A stretch of DNA of 64,000 nt from contig NC_133368.1 in NCBI RefSeq assembly GCF_049309525.1, positions 14,284,119-14,348,118 on the forward strand. The letters run 5' to 3'. The notes beneath the pieces were generated by a model. That model saw nothing but the letters and a program-made list of their open reading frames with translations, was not told the origin of the DNA and searched no databases. The translations under genes were made by a program, and so were the position numbers. The stretch's first letter is position 1. Every line of letters begins with the position of its first letter. This DNA comes from Garra rufa. Its lineage: Eukaryota > Chordata > Actinopteri > Cypriniformes > Cyprinidae. Of the stretch, positions 32,258-44,963 are shown one piece after another.

Positions 32258-33123
32258 TAGCCTGGAAAAATCCAGACCCTAATCTATTAAGATTAAGGGT
32301 CTGGGATCGAGCAATGAAAACTGCCTAACTCGAGGGGCGGCACCAAGCATGCATTTGAAACTCTCACTGCACACAATTGGATAACGCCACGACCAATCAC
32401 AACAATACACGCTTAGCTACCAGCAGAGCTAAATGATGTTTCATTAACAAAGTTCGGGAGAAGCGCGTCAGATACTTAGCGTAAACATCACAAGAGGAGC
32501 CCACTCAAGTCAATCAGCGCCATAGGTTTAAATACAGCTGACTCACCTCAATTCACTCGATGGTTTATCAGTAACCCTCCACCACCCCATCTCATCACTC
32601 CGAGTTCTCGCTACTCCTATTGGGGGGTATTCTGGGTTCGGGCCACTCCCGAGCTCGGAGCCCTTCACCGGACAGCACGCCAAACATGCACTACTATTCT
32701 CCGGCTAATTTATGTAAGCGTGAACTCGTGAACTGATAGATTAAACTCTTGCCATATCCAGTCGGCAAAACAGCATAAACGTCCTTCTTGCAAAGGAACG
32801 ATTCGAGTTTTCGGTTTTCTGTTCCTCTTTTATATGAAAAGCCAAGTCTAACTCGTTCATTGTAGCGGCCAAAGCCGTTTCAAACAACTGGTGTTCATCT
32901 GTAGCGACAGCGATCTTTCAAAGTTTACTATATGATTCGAACGTCGCAGCGCTGTCGTCATCAGTTTAGCTCGCCTCTGTCCCGCCTACATCAGATACAC
33001 CGATTTGATTGGTTCCCACAACTGCTTACGTAATGCAGTAACCTGCATCATTGCTCGATGCCAGAGTGTCTTGCAGAGACAATTCAAATTGTGCTCTCGC
33101 GAGACCTCTGGATTTCCAGGGTA
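32258..33123. mobile_element. DNA transposon with 9-bp target duplication
   Basis: The 866-bp element is bounded by CCTGGAAAAATCCAGA on the left and TCTGGATTTCCAGG on the right. It is flanked by a 9-bp direct repeat TAAGTCTAT (32249-32257 and 33124-33132). It has no transposase. A 9-bp duplication points to a Mutator-like, Merlin-like or atypical hAT source; which one is not decided. Confidence 0.8.
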
Positions 33124-33267
33124 TAAGTCTATGGTGATATGGTACTGATTCGGGAAAGCAAATGTGCAAGTTTACGTTCAAAAAGTATTCAAAACTTTCG
33201 AAATAAATATTATGCAGAAATTGTCACCGTACAGACTAGATACAAATGTTTTGTGGGGCTTTTAAAG

Positions 33268-35024
33268 GGTTAGTTCACCCTAAAAAATTAGCCCATGATC
33301 AAACCAGTGTTGTTTTCGTCAACGATGACGATGACGAAATCATTTCGTTGACGCAACTTTTTTTCATGACGATAACGAGACGATGACGAGATAAAAATGG
33401 CTCGTTGATGACTAAAACATGACGAGACGTGTGTGAGTTTGCGTTGACGAGACGAGAATAGAATAGACGAAAATGTTAGTGGGTGGTCCGTCAGACGTTT
33501 AAAATGAACGGCATTTCTGCTTATTGTGCATGCCGATTAAAACCTAAAAAGTATCTGCCGCTATGGCAAGCCGTTTTAGCATTAAATACTCTTTGCCATG
33601 CTAGTAGGCTATGGCAAGCCGTTTTAGCATTCCATCCTTGTTTGGTTACGCCCACCACCTGGTGTGCAGCGCACAACATGCTCAACATGTCACATTGTTG
33701 TCACTCAGACAGACAGACGATTAACCATGATGGCGGCAGTTTGCACATTATTTCAAATATATGTCTTTTATGTCTAAAACCATTCCTTCATTATTGTAAT
33801 TATTGGTGAAAATAGTCGATCCGGAAGCTCACATTGTGTTGAACTATAGATCTGCTATTTTCACAACTTATAAGTGACACTACCCAACAGCAAAATACTT
33901 ACTGACCTACATTAATTTGTTAAAAGACTACTTTCCCCCCTTTTTTTGACTAAAACTAGACTAAAACCTTTATGACTTTTCGTCGACTAAAATTGGACTA
34001 AAACTATCACATATAGAAGTGACTAAAATTTTACTAAAACTAATAAGCATTTTAGTCCAAAAGACTAAGACTAAGACTAAATCTAAGATGGTTGTCAAAA
34101 ACAACACTGGATCAAACCATCCTAGGTGTATATGACTTCTTACTTTCAGATGAATCCAATCAGAGTTCTATAAAAAAAATGTCCCGGCTCATCCAAGCTT
34201 TATATTGGTAGTGGGTGGGTGTTTTTGTTCAACAGTCCAAAATAAGTCCAATAAAGCGCATCCATCCATTATAAAAAAAGTGCCTCACACGGCTCCAGAG
34301 GGTGAATAAAGGCCTCTTGTAGTGAATCGATGCGTTTTTGTAAGAAAAAAAAATATATATATATATAAACTCTTTTCTCTAGCTTGCGCTAACTGTTATA
34401 CATGGAAGCCGTTCCAGGCAGATGGCATAGGACGTATGCGTAGCGCATGCGCCGATGAAAAGTGCAGGAAGCGCAGAGGAGAGAGCAAAACAAAACACCG
34501 GTCACAAATTAGAAGTACAAAATGAAGATTTGTAAAGAAAAATGTCAGAGAAAAGAGGAGACTTTTCCTTTGCTACAGTAAGGAAACTTGGCTTCCTTTG
34601 TTCCTGTAAACAAATGTTTGTTTTTGGCGAGACTAGCATATTCTCACCGGCGTCCTACGTCACCAGAACAGCTTCCGCATATGACAGTTGACAATGTAAA
34701 TATATGACAATGTAAATATAGTTCATATGTTTTATATAAGGATTTTTTCACAAAAACACATTGATTTGCCTCAGGAGGCCTTTGTTCACCCCTTCGAACC
34801 ATGTGAGGCACTTTTTATTATGGATGGATGTGCTTTATTGGACTTCTTTCGGACTGTTAAACAAAAACGCATGCCCACTGCCATTATAAAGCTTGGAAGA
34901 GCCAGGACATTTTTTAACATAACTCCGATTGGATTCGTCTGAAAGAATAAAGTCATATACACAATGCCTTGAGGGTGAGTAAATCATGGGCTAATTTTCA
35001 TTTTTGGGTGAACTTACCCTTTAA
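33268..35024. mobile_element. Foldback MITE split by a hAT insertion
   Basis: Same family as 26015-26943: the left arm GGGTTAGTTCACCCTAAAAA pairs with the right arm TTTTTGGGTGAACTTACCC, and GTATATGACTTC pairs with its partner near 34950. The left arm is interrupted at 33304 by the hAT element. Without the insertion it is about 0.95 kb. Confidence 0.85.
33305..34109. mobile_element. Non-autonomous hAT element, 8-bp TSD
   Basis: It starts CAGTGTTGTTTTCGTCAAC and ends GTTGTCAAAAACAACACTG, and is flanked by a perfect 8-bp repeat GATCAAAC (33297-33304 and 34110-34117). The 805-bp interior is rich in GACGA and GACTAAAACTA-like repeats and has no transposase. Confidence 0.92.
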
Positions 35025-36335
35025 GTCAATGCTTGTTTGACTGCATTCAGGGCCATTAAAAGACTATGAAATATAAGCAACAAGTGGCAGAAAAAAATGC
35101 TAATGGATATCTGTCTGAAACCAAATCATCATTGACCAATCATAATGCCGAATCTGACATTTTTGTCTGACAAACAAACCAGACAGGAGAGTAAATTAAC
35201 ATTGGTGGACTTGAACTTGAAAAATATTTTTTGAATCTTTCTGCGGTTGAAACAGCATACCTTCTGATGTTCATTCTTGTTTATTTCATGCTACAACTAG
35301 TAATAAAGAGGAAGAGATGATCTGTTCATGTGCCGCTTGAACTGAGGTGCTACAGCAATCTGTCATGGCACATTAAAGAGACAAAAAAAATGGTATTTAC
35401 TGTTTGTAATTTCTTGGAAAATCACTAAATTTAAATGCTGAGTTTTGTTTTATACATAAAGTACCCTGCTCTGTCTTGTCTGTCGGTGTATCGTCAGTTT
35501 TCTCTTTGCTCCACAATGTATTTTTCACTGCGTGAGAATATGATGTGTGGCACTAGAGTGGCATGGCTTGTCAGACATAGCAACAGTAATAAAGGGGGGC
35601 GGGTCTTTGTTAAGGGTCTATTGAGGTCCCACTCATATTAGATCCTTAGATTTAATTCTAGGAGCAATCCATTACCATTAGAAACTTCACTTGTCAAGTT
35701 CAGATAGTAAACTAAAAGATGATAATAATAAGCAAAATAATTGGGGGAGTAAAAATGATTACATTATTCATTTTGTCAAAACTTCTTATCCATCTCATCG
35801 GTTTGTAACTCAGACCTAAACTGTGGCGTAACTCCAGACTTCCACTAACCTCACAGTCACCCTGAACCAGAAATGCATTTATACAGACCTGCAAACAACA
35901 TCACCTCCAGCACACATTCCCACGCAAATAATACAGATCTGCACTCTCACGCAGAAGGATGTTTGTCTTCAGAAAATATTGAATAATTGAATGGCATAAA
36001 TATTTCACACTGTAAAAGCGGTGCATAATGAGGAGGGGAGAGACGTCTGTCACAGCGGCAGCGCTGTTTGTTCTTGTTGAAGGATGAATGAGACGGGTAG
36101 TGAAAGAGGAGAACAAGGGTTTAGTCTCGTTTACAGAAAAAAAATGACTAAAACCGATTTCTTATTGCTTATTTATACTGTAAAAAAAGCACATGATAAT
36201 AAAATAATGCAATAAACAATAGTTTAACAACATCAGCTGTAACTAAACCCTAATGTGAAAAAACAGATACAAATAAGCTAAGAAGAATGGCTATTTAAAA
36301 AAAATCACTGTCAATTATAACACAACTATACGTTA

Positions 36336-36604
36336 CACTCTTAAAAATAAAGGTGCTTTAAAGGTTCTTCACAGCGATGCCATAGAAGAACCATTTTTGG
36401 TTCCACTAAGAACCATTCAGTCAAAGGTTCTTTAAAAAAAACATCTCTTTCTTACCTTTTTATAATCTGAAATACCTTCTTTCGCCACAAAGAACCTTTT
36501 GTGAAACAGAAAGGTTCTTCAGGAGTCAAAGGTTCTTTACAGAACCATTTAGACAAAAAAAGGTTCTTTTATGGGATCGTGAAGCACCTTTATTTTTAAG
36601 AGTG
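36336..36604. mobile_element. Foldback MITE, CACTCTTAAAAA ends, TA flanks
   Basis: The 269-bp element begins CACTCTTAAAAATAAAGGTG and ends with the exact complement. It is flanked by TA on both sides. Internally AAAGGTTCTT-type motifs occur many times in both orientations. Non-coding. Confidence 0.9.
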
Positions 36605-38199
36605 TACTGTAAAATTACATGGACTGTCCAGATTTACAGTTTTTTATTGTTTATAGTAAGGCAATATAATACCAATTTATTGGTGACCACTAAGTTTTAC
36701 AGCAGTTGCTGTTAAAATCACACCAGGGTTAGGGATTTCGACAAGCCAAAGTATGCAACTCATCCCGCAGTACCTACAAACTTAAGCAGTGTTTCCCCTA
36801 CCATTATCTTAGGGGGGCGCCCCGCCCCCCCAACGGCACCCCCCGCCCCCCTTGAATGTCAAGTTCATTTTATTTTTGATATAGCGTCAGATCACAATAG
36901 AAGTCATTAAGGTTATCTTTCCTATAGAACAGGGCTATACATTGTTCTTTTATTAAACAAACTAAATTGCCTTGTGTTATTTATCTTATTTACACGAAGG
37001 CATGTCATTTCTGTCTTTACATGATCGCGTGTTTACAATGTCTCATCTGCGAAAACACAGACGGGATCGCGGACTCCATTCATAAAAACCGAATCTACTA
37101 TAGCGCGAAATGCCACGTAAATTCGTCGATTTTTGGATTAATAAATCAAAAGTTGGTCTGTTACTTCATTCAAATCGCGATATGGACTAGTGTCTGTGAA
37201 AACTGAAATGCAAAAAGACCGTTTCAATATGAATCCTGCATGCTCCGTTTGCCTCTGTACACTCTAAAAAGTGCTGGGTTAAAAAATAACCCAACCATAA
37301 CCCAGCTGCTGGGTAACTATGGGACAGAACACGCGTTGGGTTGTTTTGACCCAAGTGCTGGGTTAAATCATTTGACCCAAAATGCTGGGTTGTTTATTTG
37401 ACCCAACCAGTGGGTCAGATTAACTGTGTTGCTGGGTTAAACACTACCTAAATATTGGGTTATTTGTTGTCTAATTGCCTTGCTACCTTTATATTTACCA
37501 ATAATAATATATAAATCACAAAAGAATGTAAAATTATTATTGTTTTCCTGTAATACAGTTACACAACACAAAAAAATGCATCTGTAAATGTCAATTTAAT
37601 GAGTTTTCATATTTCTTTTTAATACAGTTTTCAAATAGGTGCAGCTGTCACACATTTTGTCCAACCCTTACAGACATAAATAACGGTTTTAGTAGATCAG
37701 TTTCTTTTAAACACAAAACTGTAAACAAGGCACAATATATTCCTATTCTTTATGTCAACATTGCAGCAGCAGAACACTCAAAAATGAATTATTACCACAT
37801 TAGAATCATTCCAAACATCGTGCCATTAAAACTAAGCCAAACAAAGAGTCCACCAGACAATTCTTACAATTTAAAACATGTTACAAGTGGCCAAGAAAAA
37901 AAACTTTTGCCCTCAAAAACTTCACACATGAAGACTTATGTCCATCAATATGATATACTGCAAGCTGGAGAAATTCCCAGGCAACAAGTCCGCTTCAATG
38001 GCATGGCCTGGAACAATGGCGAAGGTCTAGAAATGTTGTTGTCTCATCCCAAGGCTCAAATCCACCATGTTGGTCCCCACCTGTTAATTATATGGCATTT
38101 AGTCTTGCAACATAACTAACATTTTAAGTTAAGTGTATTTTATGAACATAAACACAGAGGCATGAAATAAATGCTCATTTTGCTTCTCAACTTTTCATA

Positions 38200-38972
38200 C
38201 AGTTGTGGTCAAAATTATTAGAACACTAGTATTTTCACCTGCTAAATAAGGTTTTAAGTCAGTGATTTCTATCTTTTGCTGTAGTGTGTCAGTAGGAAAT
38301 ATCGGTTTACATTTCCATTCATTTTGCCATTAATTGTGATAATCCAGTGACATTTTTGTTTGCACAACAGCCAGTGCTCCACACAGGATCTGTTCTCATC
38401 ATCATCCAGAAGAACTGTGATAGCGTCTCCAAGATGCTCCAAGAGACCTAACTGCAAAGCTACAGTACTGTTAAAAGCACTTGTCTAAAAATGTCATAAA
38501 ATGATGCTGTCAAAAATAATGTCATAAATAAATGTTCTTTATCAATTAACCTTGATTAACTAAATTAAATCAACATTTGGATTGACCATCCTTTTGCGTT
38601 TAAAGCAACTTTTGCCCTACACTAGGTGCACTTACACATAGTTTTTCAGGTAGCTTTGCGGGTAGGTCTCTTGAAGCATCTTGGAGACGTTGTCACAGTT
38701 CTTCTGGATTTAGTCTGTCTCAGTTTGTTTTGTTTCTTCATGTCATTCCAGACAGACTGGATGATGATGAGATCAGATCTCTGTGTGGAGGATTGGCTGT
38801 TGTGCAAACAAAAACCTCACTGGATTATCACAATTAAAGGCAAAATGAATGTTTGGAAATGTAAACTGATATTTCTTACTGACACACTACAGCAAAAGAT
38901 AACAAACACTGACTTAAAATCATTTTTTAGCTGGTGAAAATACAACAGTTATAATAATTTTGGCCACCACTG
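38200..38972. mobile_element. Long foldback element, Tc1-type ends
   Basis: The left end CAGTTGTGGTCAAAATTATT pairs with the right end AATAATTTTGGCCACCACTG. Internal arms pair over hundreds of bases (CAACAGCCAGTGCTCCACAC with GTGTGGAGGATTGGCTGTTG). A related half copy lies at 60107-60398. It has no transposase. Confidence 0.85.
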
Positions 38973-38973
38973 T

Positions 38974-38975
<2 letters not shown>

Positions 38976-39010
<35 letters not shown>
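38976..39010. repeat. (TA)n microsatellite
   Basis: About 17 TA units directly after the foldback element. Confidence 0.9.
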
Positions 39011-39013
<3 letters not shown>

Positions 39014-40351
39014 CCTTATTAGAGCAGAAAACGTCAAACAAAACTTACAGGTTGTACGTCAATGAATGGCCTCCGGGATTCCGTGGTTGTGGGTCTGAAG
39101 ACCTTTTCTCCAGAGTGGGCAGGACTTTGAAAGCACTTTCCCCGTTAGCATCTAAACCATAGGAATAATATGCAAACTGTGAAACATATTTTATAATCAA
39201 AACAACAAACTGAAACACTTTCATTTGAAGATTTCTTCATTGATTTAAATAATGCAAATTAATTCCCACCCTCATTCAACTACTGCAGGTTAAGTTTAGG
39301 TATGGGGTCAGATTCAGGGATGTAGAATATGCTCATGCAGAATAAGGCATCAGTATGTGCTTCATAAGTACTAATTAACAGCCAATATACAAGCTAATAA
39401 GCAACTAGTTAAGTGTTACTGACCATTGTATTTACCAGTTGATGTGTGTCAAATACAGTTGCATATTGTTTTTATAGATTGACATATTATAAGAAAAAGC
39501 TTACCTTAATTCATGTCACCCAGGAATGTCCCTTGCTGAGCACTGGCAAGAATTAGGTCTGCAACTGTAGCCCAGTCTTCAAAAAGTCTGCCTCTGGATA
39601 TAGCTTCCTAAAGTCTTGTGAAATCTGATCAAATCTGAAAAACAAATGTGGTTCAATTAGTTTAAGGTTTATACTGGTCTCCTAGTTTGTAATGCAACAC
39701 AGGCATTCACAGAGGAAGAGCCTAAAAACGCATGAAAACGCAAGACGCGTCGCTTTCTCATCAGTTTCTCATTCTTTCCAAAACGCAGCTTGCTCTCACA
39801 TGGCGTCTGCCGTTGCTAAGCAACCATGTCCCGCGCCTGGAAAAAACGAGCTTCCATTATGAGCGTACAGTATATTGGCATCTACATTTGAAATAACTAA
39901 CGCGCAAAAAACGCGACATGTGAACGGCCACATACACCACGAGAGATTCAGTCTAACTTTACATACTGTAGCTAAGACAACATTACATTTAAGTAATAAA
40001 CAATAGTACATACCAGTCATATTGTGGTTTAACATTATTAAAGTAAGGGACATAGCGTTTTAGCTAATGCAGATAAGTTACCTCAAGGAAAAAAGCGCAA
40101 AAATGCTCAACATAAAACATATGGCTCTATCGTTGGATTCGGCACGTCGCATACATTTACTTGAAAAAATATGCCCTTAAAAGATCAATTTTTGTATGAA
40201 ATTATCTAATTTTGACAAAACATTACAAAGCCATACAGTATGCAGACAGTAAATGAACTTACCCCCGTATTTCTGACCCACTCTTTCCATAAGGTGTTAA
40301 AATAATGGCCATATTCATACTGTAAGTTATACAAATAACACTAACGTTACA

Positions 40352-40352
<1 letters not shown>

Positions 40353-40402
<50 letters not shown>
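40353..40402. repeat. (AC)n microsatellite
   Basis: About 25 AC units inside the nested TA-flanked element; it produces a spurious Val-Cys frame on the minus strand. Confidence 0.95.
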
Positions 40403-40405
<3 letters not shown>

Positions 40406-42339
40406 TATATAACAATAAAGCGATTGTTGAGGCAAAAAAGTACATCGCTAGGGCTAGGCTGCTTAAGTTACAACGTTCGTCATTCACGGAATAAAATGCC
40501 AACCCCGCACAGCGACATATCAAATATTGCATTAAACAGTGAAATCAGTGTGCTCTAAAACACAACTTATTAAAAATAAAGGTAAATAATGATATAATCA
40601 TATTAATTTACCTTATAATCCTGCTTGCTGCGAGGTGCGTGACCGCCTGAGGAGGAGACGAGTGAAGAATCCAGAATGTTCGATGAAGTGAAAAAAATAA
40701 ACAAACCGGTTGGGTCAAAATAACCCAACCCAGGTGTTTATAGTGAAAGAACCCCTTATAGTCCATTTGACCCAACATGATCAACCCAACTGTGTGTTTA
40801 CAGTGCCTCAAACAACCCAGAATTTTGACCCAGCACAATTAACCCAGCAATGTGTTTACAAAAATAACCCAGCACTTTTTAGAGTGTATGTATGAATGGT
40901 GGAGACGCGCTTTTACTACACGCATATACTGAAGCACACGTGACGCTCCCGCTAATTTTGGGCATTTGCATCTCGCATGAACAGATAAACTCAATATCCA
41001 AAGCTGCTGTGAGTGTCACTTTTACCGTTTCATTTGAGAAAACTAGCATCATAACATGCTGTACACACACAGAAACTTCAAGGCAACCTGTCAAAATAAA
41101 AGTAACATGTAACAGAACATTAGTCTTGTATTACTTTTGTACAGTATAATGTAGTTGTTTATATATTCCTATTTAAATAATTGACATGAAACAATATATA
41201 TGATAAAAATAAATATAACAAGATTAACCACTTAATTGTAGAAAAAATACTACAATTATTATTTAAATGTTAAATTATTATTATTTATTGATTTTAACAG
41301 TAAACCTCTGTTTGTTTGCCAAAAATTAAAAGGGTTTATTTTTCATTTGATTAAAAATAAATAAATGTTTATACTTTTAATTTGATTATGAGAAAAAATA
41401 ATACACACAAGAATTAAAAAAAAAAAAAAAGCAAAAGTTGGTAGAGCCCTATTGTTCAAAATGTTAAAATAGAGAGTTTTGGACTTATTTTTCCACTGAA
41501 TAAGTCTATAATAATGTTTTCGTTATTTCACAAAGTAGGGTAAAATACCGGGGGAAAAAAAGTAACGTTGGCTACCGGCACCCCCCCCCCCAACACTGGA
41601 AACCTAGGGGAAACACTGTTAAGTGATACTTCAGCTTGTGAATGAGAATTGTGCTATTACTTTAATTCCCTTGTTGGATGATTTTTGAGATCTAACCATA
41701 GGAAGCACATAGCAACTCCTTTGATACTGGCCGAAACACCCAAGCACTGCGGTGGCCAGTTTTGCAGTCAAGCAACACTAAAATGTTACTAAAATGGTAC
41801 AGTGACCCATTTTTGGTTCATGACCCACAAATTGTGAGAATCAGAGGACAGCAGACTGTCATTCTGCAAGAACTTTTTAAATTGTGATGTCATTTGTGGC
41901 TTGCTAATAACAGGGTGTGTTTGTAAGGGGCGTGGCTTCAGTAACCCCACCCTCCTCATCATCCTTTGGCCATCATTAGTGGTTGCGGTTGAAGACATTC
42001 TTCTTTTGCCTAGAGGAAAACTGCACTGTGAGAATTCAGACTGGAGGTGCAGATGTATTGTGTGCCTCCCGTGAGAAAGTAGTATAATCGCAGTGATCAT
42101 TTTTGATACCGTTGAGATAATTAAGCACAAAGGTGAGGCCATGACACGCTTTATATTGTGAAAATCATCAGTGTCACAGCTGTGTAAAACTTTGGAGACT
42201 TTTTAATGTTCTTAATGTCTCTTATGTACATCAAAGCTATTTTGTTTGATGAAAATACAGTAAAAACTGTAATACTGTGAAATATTATTACAGTTTAAAA
42301 CCTTTTTTTTCTATGTTTTCTATGTTAATATATTTTAAA

Positions 42340-42620
42340 ATGTCATTTATTTCTGTGGTGGCAAAGCTGAATTTTCAGCATCATTACTCCAGGGTCACAT
42401 GATCCTTCAGAAATCATTCTAATAGGCTGATTTGCTCAAGAAACATTTCTGATTATTATTAATGTTGAAAAAAGTTGTGCTGCTTAATATTTTGTCACTG
42501 TTGATCAATTTAATGCATCTTTGCGGAATAACAGAATTCAATTCTTTAAAAAAAATTCTTACTCATCCTGAAATTTTGAATGATATTGTATATTCAAAAT
42601 AGAAATATTTTAGACACACA
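42340..42620. repeat. Dispersed repeat remnant
   Basis: Sequence including TGAATTTTCAGCATCATTAC and ATGATCCTTCAGAAATCATT is typical of a very common fish repeat (from memory). A related segment in the opposite orientation occurs at about 51640-51960. Confidence 0.7.
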
Positions 42621-42633
42621 TTTTCTTTATCAG

Positions 42634-44060
42634 GGTTCGTACAAGGTGCTCAAAGTGCTTGAAGTACTTGAATTTGACTTTTTGAAACTTAAGACCTGGA
42701 AAGCCCTTGAAAATAGCAATATTCTTGAAGAGGTGCTTGAAAAGTGCGTCAACTATTGAAAGACAATGCATTTATGAAAAAAGGATTTAATTTTGTCAAT
42801 AAGCATGCATGCACTTCAAAAAACATCATACCCTTTTTGCTTATTTCAGTTGATGTCAGAAAACAATTGAGCTAAGCAAGTAGAAGTACTGACTGAGTCA
42901 CGTAAACATGGCTGAAGATGCAAAAAGAGGAACAGATGAGCCAAATCAATTGAGTCATTTATGCTGGAACCGCTCCGATCGATTCAAACGAATCAGTTAA
43001 ACCATTGCATTGTGAAGTAATTCACTGTTTCGAAGCGTTCCAATCGGATTGCAGGTAGTGAATCATTTGATTCAGATCGGGACTTCGGAGCGCCTATCAC
43101 GAGTCATTTAGATCGAATCATTTGAGTTAGATCAGACCAGCAAATTGAATGATTCAAATCAAATGATTCGCTATACGCAGTTTGAACTCCAGATCTAAAT
43201 AAAATTCAGATCTGCACTTCAGAGTGTGGATCGTGAATCATTGGATTTAGATCAGAACTTCGGAGCGGGCTCGCAAATCTTTTGCTTTAGATTGCAACTT
43301 CAGAGTACTCATAAAACTAAGCTTTTTAAAACTCAGAATTAGTTAAACCATTGCATTGTAAAATGATTCACTAGCGCTTCAATCGGATTGGGTATAGTGA
43401 ATCATTTGATTCAGATCGGGACTTCGGAGCGCCTATCACAAATCATTTGAGTTAGATCAGACCAGGTTTGTGAGTCATTTACCGAATTGAATGATTCAAA
43501 TCAAATGATTCGCAATACGCAGTTTGAACTCCAGATCAAAATCAAATTCAGATAGGCACTTCAGAGCGTGGATTGTGAATCATTAGATTTAGATCAGAAC
43601 TTTGGAGCGTATTCGTGAATCTTTTCTTTAGATCGGAACTTCAGAGCACTCGTGAAATGAAGCTTTTTAAAACTCAGAATCAGTTAAACCATTGCATTGC
43701 AAAATGATTCACCATTTCGAAGCGCTCCAAACGGCTCGCGTGTAGTGAATCATTTGATTCAGATCGGGACTTCAGAGTGCCTATCACAAATCTTTTGAGT
43801 TAGATCGGAACAGGTTTAGTGAGTCATTTAGCGAATTGAATGCTTTAAATCAAATGATTCGCAATTCGCGATTTGAACTCCAGATCTAAATCAATTAGAT
43901 CATTAGATTTAGTTCAGAACTTCAGAGCAGGTTAAAAAAAAATTTTTTCTCTTTTTTTAGAACTTGAAATGGAAGATGTTTTTCGATAAGTGAGACCTCT
44001 GATTGAAGTCCTTGAAAATCAAAAAAGTAGTGCTTGAAAAGTCTTTGAAATGACAGAAGT
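42634..44060. mobile_element. Satellite-bearing transposable element in rap2a intron
   Basis: The left part (CAGGGTTCGTACAAGGTGCT onward, with TGCTTGAAGTACTTGAA motifs) and the right part (CTCTGATTGAAGTCCTTGAA then TGCTTGAAAAGTC) enclose a satellite at about 42960-43930. The satellite is built of units like GAATCATTTGATTCAGATCG followed by GGACTTCGGAGCG, with a higher-order period of about 340-350 bp (tops near 43056, 43395, 43743). The same right-hand sequence ends the array at 48.1 kb, so the satellite belongs to the element. Confidence 0.75.
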
Positions 44061-44725
44061 TAAATGCATTTTGAACGTGTTTCACGTAAACTTAAATGCC
44101 CTTGTGAAAAAGAAGTGTGGTGCTCTTGTAGTGTACTTCAAATGAAGTATATTTTTAAAACTACTTCCAGATAATACTTTAACGAAACATAGTAAACTTT
44201 CATGGCTGTTTCTTAACCCACATAAGTACACTTTTTGAAAATTTACACTTTGTAATTTGTAAAGCTTTACTTTAATGTAGATTTGCCATGCCAAACTCTG
44301 ATTAATACAAAGCTGAATAAATAAGCTTTTCTATTGATGTATGGTTGTTAGGATAGGATAATATTTGGCTGAGATACAACTATTTGAAAATCTGTGGGAA
44401 AAAAATTGAAATATTGAGAAAATCGCCTTTAAAGTTGTCCAAATGAAGTTCTTAGCCATGCATAATACTAATAAAAAATTACAAAATATCTCGATGAAAC
44501 ATGATCTTTACTTAATATCCTAATGATTTTTGGCATAAAAAAATCATTTCAACCCATACAGTGTATTTTGGGCTATTGCTACAAATATACGCATGCTACT
44601 TAAGACTGGTTTGTGGTCCAGGCTCACATTTAATAAGTACTCTTTTTAAAAGTACGCTGAAGCCGTCTACTTGTTCATAAATATGGTTTGATTGTTCTAA
44701 GAGAAACTGTACCTGTGTTTTCCAG

Positions 44726-44963
44726 GTATGAGAAAGTTCCTGTGATCCTGGTGGGGAACAAGGTGGATCTGGAGAGCGAGCGGGAGGTGTCTGTGAGGGA
44801 GGGACAGGCGCTGGCTGAGGAATGGGGCTGTCCGTTCATCGAGACGTCTGCCAAGAGCAAGACCATGGTGGACGAACTCTTTGCTGAGATCGTTCGGCAG
44901 ATGGACTACGCGGCACAGCCGGATAAAGATGATCCGTGCTGCTCCTCCTGCAATATACAATAA
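44726..44963 (+). CDS. rap2a: Ras-related GTPase Rap2a, exon 2
   Basis: This encodes residues 105-183 and the stop (TAA, 44961-44963). Seen: NKVD (116-119) and ETSAK (144-148) guanine-recognition motifs, and a C-terminus CCSSCNIQ. The final CNIQ is a CAAX box whose Gln favours farnesylation, and the two Cys before it are the expected palmitoylation sites for membrane targeting. The ending separates Rap2a from Rap2b and Rap2c, whose C-termini differ. With exon 1 the product is 183 residues, the normal family length, with no break, so the gene is predicted functional. The acceptor is TGTTTTCCAG. The intron phase joins perfectly. Confidence 0.96.

Larger units (their letters stand above)
37760..39634 (-). 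pseudogene. Captured, decayed multi-exon gene fragment
   Basis: Three minus-strand segments with splice signals follow one another. Exon a (39634-39505) gives FDQISQDFRKLYPEADFL and, after a frameshift, DWATVADLILASAQQGTFLG, ending at a GTAAGC donor. Exon b (39151-39049) has AG and GTAAGT sites and includes ESAFKVLPTLEKR and, in another frame, PFIDVQP. Exon c (from 38080, after AACAG) begins VGTNMVDLSLG. These resemble successive parts of a multicopy fish family of uncharacterised, often SAM-domain-containing proteins; the recognition is from memory. Frames are broken, so it is non-functional. Confidence 0.5.
37260..40886 (-). mobile_element. TA-flanked element carrying captured exons
   Basis: It begins CACTCTAAAAAGTGCTGGGT and ends in the exact inverted sequence (about 22 bp), with TA at 37258-37259 and 40887-40888. 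Subterminal regions (37.26-37.46 and 40.70-40.88 kb) carry many copies of GGGTTA/TAACCC and TTGACCCA motifs in inverted orientation. No transposase was recognised. The interior holds a foldback MITE, two microsatellites and three decayed exon-like segments on the minus strand. Confidence 0.85.
36787..41618. mobile_element. hAT-like element with CAGTGTTTCCCCTA ends
   Basis: The left end is CAGTGTTTCCCCTA and the right end TAGGGGAAACACTG, perfect over 14 bp. TTAAG is present at both flanks (36782-36786 and 41619-41623); a full 8-bp duplication is not clear, so it may have mutated. C-rich runs follow both ends. The 4.8 kb span is mostly the nested TA-flanked element; its own interior (36.8-37.26 and 40.89-41.6 kb) has no intact transposase. 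Confidence 0.82.
31437..44725 (+). other. rap2a intron 1, largely transposons
   Basis: The donor is GTGAGA and the acceptor TTTTCCAG, phase 2. The intron splits the codon for Arg105. It holds at least seven mobile elements, listed separately. Stretches at 31437-32257, 35025-36333, 41624-42340 and 44060-44725 hold no recognised gene. Confidence 0.9.
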
